Shown: positions 52,089-59,600 of the stretch, piece after piece
Layout: the number at the start of each line of letters is the position of its first letter
Position numbering within the stretch: position 1 is the stretch's first letter
Assembly: GCA_018604165.1 (NCBI GenBank)
Contig: CP075895.1
Coordinates: forward strand, 558,001-622,000
DNA: 64,000 bases
Direction of reading: 5' to 3'
DNA from: Chitinophagaceae bacterium LGM1
GTDB lineage: Bacteria > Bacteroidota > Bacteroidia > Chitinophagales > Chitinophagaceae
Made by a program: the position numbers and the translations under genes
The notes under the pieces: model-generated
The model's input: the letters and a program-made list of their open reading frames with translations, nothing else
Database searches by the model: none
Told to the model about the DNA's origin: nothing

Positions 52089-52973
52089 TTGATATTAGCC
52101 GCCATAGACATAGGCTCCAACGCTGCCCGACTGCTTATTACAGAGGCATCGGTATATAAAGACGGTACGGTAGATTTTACCAAGCTGAACCTGCTGCGCA
52201 TACCCCTGCGTTTGGGTTTTGATGTATTTGCCAATGGCTTCATCAGCGAAGAGAAGAAACGTAAAATGATAGACACCATCAAAGCATACAAGCTGCTGAT
52301 GGATATATACAAAGTAGAAGCCCTGAAAGCCTGTGCCACATCTGCCATGCGCGATGCATCAAACGGCGCACAGGTATTGGCAGATATAAAAAGAGAAACG
52401 GGTATTGATGTACACATCATCTCGGGGCAAGACGAGGCGAATATTATTTACGAAACGCACATAGCCGAAAAGCTGAATACTGATAAGTCTTACATGTATG
52501 TAGATGTGGGTGGTGGTAGTACGGAAGTAACACTGTTTGCCAACGACCATATTGTGTTCAAAGAGTCATTCAATATTGGTACCATCCGCCTGCTAAATGG
52601 CAGTGTTACAGACGAGCAGTGGGAGCACATGAAGTGGTATATTAAAAACCACACAAAAGATTTTCAGCCCGTAGAGGCCATTGGTAGCGGTGGTAACATC
52701 AACAAGATATTTTCTATATCCAAACGCAAAGAGGGTAAGCCCCTGCCGCTCGATTTGCTGAAAGATTACTACAAAGAACTGGGGCTGAACAGCGTAGAAG
52801 AACGCCAGCACCTCTACAACCTGCGCAGCGACCGTGCCGATGTGATAGTACCCGCCTTGCAGATATACATAGCCGTAATGCGCTGGGCAAATGCAGATGA
52901 GATATACGTACCCAAAATAGGCCTTGCCGATGGCTTGGTGAAGATGCTGTACAAAGAAATGATGGAGAAGTGA
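52089..52973 (+). CDS. ppx: Exopolyphosphatase (Ppx/GppA family)
   Basis: Removes terminal phosphates from polyphosphate, or pppGpp in the GppA branch. The 294-residue ASKHA-fold protein covers the catalytic Ppx/GppA domain only. It has AAIDIGSNAARLLI at the N-terminus, the ATSAMRDASNG motif, YVDVGGGSTEVTLF and AIGSGGNINKI. It lacks the C-terminal HD domain of long Ppx. The start is an unusual TTG (52089-52091), because no ATG or GTG precedes the conserved DIGSN. Synthesis and breakdown of polyphosphate are thus encoded together. Confidence 0.92.
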   Translation: MILAAIDIGSNAARLLITEASVYKDGTVDFTKLNLLRIPLRLGFDVFANGFISEEKKRKMIDTIKAYKLLMDIYKVEALKACATSAMRDASNGAQVLADIKRETGIDVHIISGQDEANIIYETHIAEKLNTDKSYMYVDVGGGSTEVTLFANDHIVFKESFNIGTIRLLNGSVTDEQWEHMKWYIKNHTKDFQPVEAIGSGGNINKIFSISKRKEGKPLPLDLLKDYYKELGLNSVEERQHLYNLRSDRADVIVPALQIYIAVMRWANADEIYVPKIGLADGLVKMLYKEMMEK

Positions 52974-52980
52974 TACCTGC

Positions 52981-53260
52981 TTAGCGGCTATCAAAATGTT
53001 CTTTGCGGTATATCATTTCATTTATTTGCAAAACTTCGTTTGTCTGTTGTTTTCTTTGCTTGCTTTTTCTGAAAAATACGAGCACGAATACTAAGAAATG
53101 AACTAAGGGCACATCCATACTATATAGCTTTATAGGGCGAAAGATGGGGTAACCATGCTTCTTACTATTATAGACGAGTATGCCAATTATTAGGTTGGAA
53201 TACAGGCATATCTTGTAGAACTTGTTATATTTTTGAAAAGATTATAGCATATAATGGCAT
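52981..53260 (-). pseudogene. Small two-helix membrane-protein gene with an apparent 1-nt frameshift
   Basis: The 348-nt gap between ppx and the next lipoprotein holds an open minus-strand frame ending at the TAA at 52981-52983. Its only ATG (53118) would give 45 residues, but the frame is open back to 53237 and reads like protein: KFYKICLYSNLIIGILVYNS, then KKHGYPIFRPIKLYSMDVPL and VHFLVFVLVFF, two hydrophobic helices and a basic tail. An ATG at 53258-53260 in another frame gives MPLYAIIF and joins it if one base of the T4 run (plus-strand A4, 53236-53239) is dropped, for 92 residues. It may be a frameshifted pseudogene, a sequencing error or programmed slippage. Confidence 0.45.
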
Positions 53261-53289
53261 TTTATTTGCATTAATAGCTGCAAGAACAA

Positions 53290-53297
53290 TATTTTTG
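53290..53297 (+). promoter_or_regulatory. TAnnTTTG -7 element for the 53322 lipoprotein
   Basis: TATTTTTG followed by CATC, 24 nt upstream of the ATG. Confidence 0.65.
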
Positions 53298-53321
53298 CAT
53301 CATTAAAAAAAACCGTAAAGA

Positions 53322-53774
53322 ATGAAAAAGCAATCATTATTACTATTGGCCGGTGGTATGCTGGCACTGGCATCTTGCCAAAACGAAGCGGCTGCCCCTG
53401 CAGCAGGCCCGTCTGACGCACAGATAGATTCTATGGTGAATGCACGTGTAGAAACTATACGTATGGAGCTGATGGCGTCTAATGACTCGCTGATAAACGC
53501 ACTGGCACAATGGAAAGCAGACTCTATGATTGCTGCTATGAAAGGTGGCAAACCAGTTGCGAAACCAAAGCCTGTTGCAAAGTCTAAGCCAAGCAACAAT
53601 GATTTTGGCAACAACGGCGGTACTACGCAAGCAGGTACAGGTAGCGGTACAGTAGGCAATGGCAAACCAAGCATGAGCAGCAACCAATCAGGTACCGTAG
53701 GCAATGGTAAACCAACGATGAAAGATGATAAGCAAGATGGCAAAACTGGCAACGGCAAACCAACAATGAAATAG
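53322..53774 (+). CDS. Low-complexity lipoprotein with GNGKP repeats
   Basis: A 150-residue protein with a lipoprotein signal (MKKQSLLLLAGGMLALASC, Cys19). A helical segment follows (about 30-75, DAQIDSMVNARVETIRMELM), suitable for a short coiled coil. Then comes a disordered Lys/Pro tract (KPVAKPKPVAKSKP). The C-terminus has three repeats of (T)VGNGKPxM or TGNGKPTM. The repeats are in tandem and could vary in number between strains. It may be an envelope spacer; function unknown. Confidence 0.65.
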   Translation: MKKQSLLLLAGGMLALASCQNEAAAPAAGPSDAQIDSMVNARVETIRMELMASNDSLINALAQWKADSMIAAMKGGKPVAKPKPVAKSKPSNNDFGNNGGTTQAGTGSGTVGNGKPSMSSNQSGTVGNGKPTMKDDKQDGKTGNGKPTMK

Positions 53775-53800
53775 TAAAATATTTCACAGAAGGTATAATA

Positions 53801-53838
53801 AAATAATAAAGGGGAGCAATTGCTCCCCTTTATTATTT
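53801..53838 (+). terminator. Perfect palindromic bidirectional terminator
   Basis: A 19-bp perfect inverted repeat without spacer (53801-53819 with 53820-53838): AT-rich outer part, GGGGAGC inner part. The T-rich ends on both strands suit the two convergent lipoprotein genes. Confidence 0.85.
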
Positions 53839-53854
53839 TGCATATTGTATGCAA

Positions 53855-54349
53855 TTATTTGCTACCGTTGAAAGTGCAAGAATTGCTAACAGCACCTGTA
53901 GTAATAGTGTATGTTACTTTCAATGCGCTGCCTGTCAGTTCGCCAGTACCTGTATAGGTAGTAGTGCCTGAAGAACCGCTGAACGTGAAAGTGTTTTTAC
54001 CTGTAACACTACCAACAGCAGAGAAACCTTCGTTGTACAGGTTTGTCATAGTCAGTTTAATGTTATCAGAGTTTGAAGCGATGGTGATGCTGTAATTGTC
54101 TGTACCTACAGTACAAATTTCAGTACCTACATACGTGCCGATGAATTTATCGCGGCTCTTAGTTTCGCAGTTAGTACCTTCATAACCTGTAGGGCAAGTA
54201 CAAGTACCGTTTGTACAAGTACCACCATTTTGGCATACTACGTCTTTACACTCGTCTTTGTTACAAGATGTGTACGTGATGGCACTGAAAGCACCGATTG
54301 TCAGAAGCGTTGACAAAGCAACGTTGCGGAATGATTTCATAGAAAACAT
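53855..54349 (-). CDS. EGF-like domain lipoprotein
   Basis: A 164-residue protein with a lipoprotein signal ending TYTSC (Cys29). NKDEC follows, matching the K-(D/E)2 surface-export pattern. A single EGF-like domain comes next (about 33-63: CKDVVCQNGGTC, TCPTGYEGTNC) with six Cys. The C-terminal beta-rich domain (about 67-164) is Thr/Ser/Gly-rich. EGF domains are rare in bacteria but recurrent in Bacteroidota surface lipoproteins. The ATG at 54347-54349 is used; the ATG at 54338-54340 (MKSFRN) is equally good. Confidence 0.75.
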   Translation of the reverse strand: MFSMKSFRNVALSTLLTIGAFSAITYTSCNKDECKDVVCQNGGTCTNGTCTCPTGYEGTNCETKSRDKFIGTYVGTEICTVGTDNYSITIASNSDNIKLTMTNLYNEGFSAVGSVTGKNTFTFSGSSGTTTYTGTGELTGSALKVTYTITTGAVSNSCTFNGSK

Positions 54350-54377
54350 AATCAGAAAGTTTTTTAATGTTAACAGA

Positions 54378-54397
54378 CAAATTTAGTGCCAAAAATA
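54378..54397 (-). promoter_or_regulatory. Two overlapping-range -7 candidates for the EGF lipoprotein
   Basis: On the minus strand, TATTTTTG (54390-54397) followed by GCAC, and TAAATTTG (54378-54385). The first has the GC follow-up seen at other boxes. Confidence 0.5.
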
Positions 54398-54551
54398 CGG
54401 TTGCTATGTGGTTTATCAAAACATCGGGCTTTGAATTTATTATCAATTACATACAGCATAGCTTGTTGTAGTATTTATTCTATGAAAAATACGGGTGGCA
54501 TTGAAAATAAACAGATATTAATCAGATAACAGCCTGTTTTACAATTAATAG

Positions 54552-54559
54552 TATTTTTG
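54552..54559 (+). promoter_or_regulatory. TAnnTTTG -7 element for the 54566 TPR gene
   Basis: TATTTTTG followed by CCATAT and then the ATG at 54566, a 6-nt gap. The TTG at 54557 lies inside the box and is not a start. Confidence 0.65.
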
Positions 54560-54565
54560 CCATAT

Positions 54566-56053
54566 ATGCCTGTAAGATATTTTTTGATAGTAGTATGCTT
54601 TTTCACCGGTATCCTGCCATCTTTTGCAGTCAATTATCATTTCAATTACAGTACGCAATGCCACAAAGCGTATACACATTATATGTCTTTGCAGTTTGCA
54701 GAGGGTAATGCCGCCATCAAAGCAGAGATGAAAGCAGACCCGGGCAACCTGATGGCAGTATATATAGCCAATTATGCAGACTGTATGCTGCTGCTTTTCA
54801 ATGGCGATAAACAGGATTATAACAAACTACATCATCACTTGGGGCAAAGAGCCGATTTGCTGGACCGTGGTAGTACCAATACCCCATGGTACAGGCTATG
54901 CAAAGCAGGCTTGTATATGCAATGGGCTTTTATACACATACGCATGGGCGAAAACCTGAAGGCTGCCACCAACTTTCGCAAATCGTACGTATTGCTGAAG
55001 GAAAACAGCAAACAATTCCCCTCTTTTGAATACAATGATATTTTCTTCGGGCTGGAGCAGGCAGTGGTAGGCACTGTACCAGACGACTATCGCTGGATAG
55101 TCGCTGTTTTCGGGCTGAAGGGGGATGTGAAAAAAGGGGTAGCTAAAATCAGCCGCTTTGTAGCAACCCATACGGCTGCCGACCCGCTCTTTTACGATGC
55201 ATTAATTTATCAGGCATACCTGCGTTTCTATTTGCTGTCGGAGCAAGAGCAGGTGTGGCAATCGCTCAACAGCCCTGTATTTCCTGCCAAAGACAATCTT
55301 TTGTTTTCATTTGTAAAAGCCAATATAGCCATCAACTATCGCAAGGCCGATGCTGCTATAGCAACGTTGGAGCAGATGCGGCAGATGAAGGGCTATAAAT
55401 ACATACCCGCTTTCGGTTACGAGGTAGGTAGCGCCCTTTTGTATAAACAGGATACTAATGCAGCAACCCATTTGCAGGCATTTGTTAATACCTACAAAGG
55501 CAGGCTGTTTGTTAAAGATGCCCTGCACAAACTGGCGTATATACACTACCTGAACGGTAATACCACACAGGCGCAGCACTACCGTATACAGATACAAAGC
55601 AAGGGTAGTACAGATGTGGATGCAGACAGGCGTGCAGCACGTTTTGCAGGGGGCAGCACATGGCCGCACCAAGCCCTGCTGCGCGCCACATTGCTGATAG
55701 ACGGGGGGTATAACACAGCCGCATTGCAGCTATTGATGCGCTATAAAGAAGCAGACTTTACTGCAACGGCAGACAAGGCAGAGTATAACCTGCGTGCAGG
55801 CAGGGCGTTTGATGAGCAAGGCAATGCTGATAAAGCCCTGCAATACTATGCCCGCAGCATAGCCATCGGCAGCAATGGCAAAGAGTATTTTGCTGCCCGC
55901 GCAGCATTACAAACAGGCTTTATATACGAGCGTAAAGGGCAGGTACAGCAAGCCCTTGCAGCCTACCGCCAATGCCTAGATATGCCTGTACAAGACTATA
56001 AAAATGCCATCAAACAGCAGGCAAAAGCAGGTGTCAACAGGCTGGGTGGGTAG
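54566..56053 (+). CDS. Secreted TPR-repeat protein
   Basis: A 495-residue exported protein with a signal peptide (PVRYFLIVVCFFTGILPSFA). Alpha-helical repeats follow throughout. Clear TPR-like units lie near the C-terminus (EYNLRAGRAFDEQGNADKAL, QTGFIYERKGQVQQALAAYR), with earlier ones around residues 100-150 and 325-350 (KLAYIHYLNGNTTQAQHYRI). It is probably a periplasmic or surface scaffold. The start was set by the promoter and signal peptide. It is divergent from the EGF lipoprotein gene. Confidence 0.75.
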   Translation: MPVRYFLIVVCFFTGILPSFAVNYHFNYSTQCHKAYTHYMSLQFAEGNAAIKAEMKADPGNLMAVYIANYADCMLLLFNGDKQDYNKLHHHLGQRADLLDRGSTNTPWYRLCKAGLYMQWAFIHIRMGENLKAATNFRKSYVLLKENSKQFPSFEYNDIFFGLEQAVVGTVPDDYRWIVAVFGLKGDVKKGVAKISRFVATHTAADPLFYDALIYQAYLRFYLLSEQEQVWQSLNSPVFPAKDNLLFSFVKANIAINYRKADAAIATLEQMRQMKGYKYIPAFGYEVGSALLYKQDTNAATHLQAFVNTYKGRLFVKDALHKLAYIHYLNGNTTQAQHYRIQIQSKGSTDVDADRRAARFAGGSTWPHQALLRATLLIDGGYNTAALQLLMRYKEADFTATADKAEYNLRAGRAFDEQGNADKALQYYARSIAIGSNGKEYFAARAALQTGFIYERKGQVQQALAAYRQCLDMPVQDYKNAIKQQAKAGVNRLGG

Positions 56054-56647
56054 TATTTCCTGTATTTTCTTCATTATTTCTGTTTCGGTATGCCTTTTTA
56101 CCGTTTCATCGGCTACGATTTAATATATATGTACAGCGTATATATTTTTAAATTGCCGTAAAAAGTATGATACGAGTGGTGAGAATGGGCTACTTTTTAC
56201 GTTTTTTCAAATCCGAATGCCCTTTTAACTCGTAGTTAATTAATAATCAGGCAAATGCGTGTGTTTGAAAAAAATAATTAAAAATGCTGAACAGAAGATT
56301 GTTTTGTGAGATATAATCTTTAATTTACAATCTGTGTTTTTGTTAAATAATAGCAAAAATCGGTAAAAGCATTTATTAAATAGCATTAATAAAAAGTTAC
56401 GCGTCTATATGAAATATTTTACAAAAACTATCCTCCGTCTTCGCAGCGTTACAGCAGCGGTTATCAGGGGGCTACCCGTAAAAACTGCGGCTATGCCACC
56501 ACCAATGCCTTTGCTGGCAAGGGTTGCAGAAAATGACCGAGTCAGTCACCAACAAGTACTTAGACAATAACTAATTGAAAAAAATTGCGACGATTACTTA
56601 AAACTTTAATAACAATTTTTTTACAGAAACAATAAACAGCGATATAA
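56054..56647 (+). other. 594-base intergenic region with a GC-richer core
   Basis: Strongly AT-rich ends enclose a more GC-rich stretch at about 56425-56560. Two overlapping frames are open there. One is an ATG frame 56409-56570 (53 residues, MKYFTKTILRLRSV...LLARVAENDRVS), basic and without a known domain. The other is a start-less frame 56393-56533 with a secreted-protein-like composition (YPPSSQRYSSGYQGATRKN...). Neither can be called a gene on sequence alone. A structured leader RNA or a gene remnant is possible. No clear TAnnTTTG box was found before the large gene at 56648. Confidence 0.35.
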
Positions 56648-59600
56648 ATGAAACACGTTAACTATCTAAAACAAGTGGTACTGCCGGTATTGCTGATGCT
56701 GACAGGAGCACTGTCTGTAAACGCACAGCCGCTGAACGGTACTTACACCGTAGGTACGGGCGGTAACTATGCCAGTTTGAGTACGGCTATTACGGCACTG
56801 AACAATAATGGTGTCAACGGTCCGGTTGTAATGAACATTCTGCCGGGTACATGGTCTGGCTCTGCATGGCAAGGTACACTGAACGCTATAACAGGCGCCA
56901 GCAGCACCAACACCATCACATTCCAGGCACAAGGCGGTGCAGGTACTTCTACACTCAGCCCTTCGGCCATTTCTACAACCAACAACTTCGTATTCAGCCT
57001 CAATGGTGCGAGCTGGATAAGGATTCAGAACCTGACGCTCAGCAACAATGGCACATCTATGGGTGTGGATATTGACATGCAGGGTGCGGCTTCAAACAAC
57101 ATTGTACAAAATTGTATTTTAACAGGTAACTCAGGTTTATCTACCAGCAGCTTCAAGTCGCGTATATACGCCAACGGCGTTACGGGTAGCAACAACAGTT
57201 TCCTCAACAACAGTATACCATTGGGTACATCATATGGTATTTATATGTATGGTAACAGCGGCACAAGGCCTGTTAACTGGGTATTCCAAGGCAACACGGT
57301 AAACGCGTACTACGGCTCTGTATATGCATATTTTGCAAATGACCTTAAAATACGCAGCAACACCTTCACACCTACAAGTACCATATCTTATCAGGGTATC
57401 AACCTGTATGAGTGTGATAACGCGTTGGAAATTATAGGTAATACACAAGCTACTACAACATCAAGTGTGTTGTATTCGCTGTATATGTACTATTGTAATG
57501 GTACATCTTTTGCCAACAAAGCACAAATTATCAATAACACATTTACAATAGCGAATTCTTCGTCAAGCATGAATCCTATTAACATGTGGTATTGCGAAAA
57601 TGACTCTTTCGTTAATAATAATTTTACAGCTACTACCACTTCTTCCCTTAATAACTACAATTACTATTGTCAGAATATGACATTCAAAAACAATATGATA
57701 AACATGACTGCCGGTTTCAGCACCATGTATGTATTGTATGGTTATGCTTGGGGTTATGCAGGAAATATGACATTTGAGGGTAATACTTTCTTGGGTAGCT
57801 CTACAGGGTCTGCTACACCATATATGTTCCCTATTTATTATGGCGACTATGGTAAGTTCAACAACAACGTTTGTTCGCTGACCACCAATACAGGACAAGC
57901 TTATTGTTATCCTATTTATTATTCTAACAATAGCGAATGTAAAGGCAATACATTCTATTCAAACAGTAACAGCAGCGTAGCTTACGGCGCATTGATATAC
58001 TTCAACCCGAGCGGTGGTGCTGCCAACTCTGTTGTAGCCAATAACAAAGTATTTGCACGTAGTGGTACTAGTGCCGTATATGGTTTGTTTGTTGGTTATG
58101 GTAATGTTACGTCTATATATAATAATAGTGTAACGGTAGTAGGTAGTGGTAACACTACGGTATATGCATTTGCATCTACCTACAACTACGGCCCTACGCA
58201 GGTTTACAACAACTCTGTGTACGATGGTTGTACAAGTACATCTACAGACCACTACACGGTATTTGGATATAACTATGGTAGCTATGGTGGTTTCACTACC
58301 TGGCGCAATAATACATTTGTAAAAGCAAGTGCCAATGGTCGTCCTGTATTTTACGGATACGACAACAGCAACTACAACGATTTAGATTATAACAACTACA
58401 GCACACCAACAGGCGGTTCTATAGCTGGCTTTGCAATAGGTGGCGCATATTCTACACTTACAGCATGGAAAGCATCTAAAACAGATAACAGAAACTCGCT
58501 GAACTATGCACCTGCATTTACGAATCCTACAAATGGTGATTTGACGCCGGATGTTAACTCTCCGGGCTGCTGGGCACTAAATGGTCGTGGCGTGCATATT
58601 GCGGGTAACAATCTGGATTTGAATAACGTAAACCGCCATGTGGTAACATCATCTGGTGTACCTGATATAGGCGCATACGAATTTACACCTGCTAATACTA
58701 CTATACCACCATTGTGCGCCGTAACACCTGCAGTACCTGTTGCTGGTGGTACACAAACATATACCTTGGGTGAAGATACTGTATGTACAGTGGCATGGGA
58801 TGCTGCTGCAACCGTACCGGCTACAGCTCCGGATGTAAGGCAGTACACAGGTACTGTACCGCCGGGCTTGGTAAGCATCAACCCTACAAATATGTATTTC
58901 TACACAGACATCAGCTCTGGTACATCTGCAGATTATGTAGCTAACATATACTATAAAGACCCCTGGATGGGTACTATCGCTTCTGAATCAGCATTGCGTC
59001 TGGCTAAGAAAGATGGTTCTAACCCATGGATAGGTTATGCATCTACAGTGAGTGGCTCAAATACTGTTCGCAACTTTATCTATAGCCCTGCAAGCCCTAA
59101 ACTGAATAACTATGGCTTGTACACTGGTATAGATGTTCCGAACAACGCCAGTGCAGATGCAATTATTGAACCAGCAGGTACTTTCTGCCCTGGTACATAT
59201 ATTGTAAAACTGCGCATCAAAAACACAGGTAATAACAACATCAACCCGGTAAATGTAAACTGGCAGGTAGATGGTGGCCCTGTGGTTACTATACCATATA
59301 CAACAGTGCTACCTTTCAACAACGGTACACCGGGCATCAACGAAGCGGTAATAACGCTGGGTCCTGTAACATTTGGTGTAGCCGCCCGCAACATCAAAGC
59401 ATGGACATCATTGCCAAACAATGTAACTGACCCTGTACCTGGTGATGATACACTGAACATCAACCTGCGCTCTGCATTGGCTGGTGACTATACAGTAGGT
59501 GGTGTAACACCAGACTTTGCTACACCTGCTATTGCTGTAGCTACACTGCAATCGGCAGGTATGTGCGGACCTGTAACGTTTAAAGTACGTGCAGGCACAT

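Noticed and set aside
56409-56570. 53-codon ATG frame as a confirmed small protein
   Set aside because: A second frame over the same DNA looks at least as protein-like, and there is no promoter or homologue to decide; kept as an open observation only.
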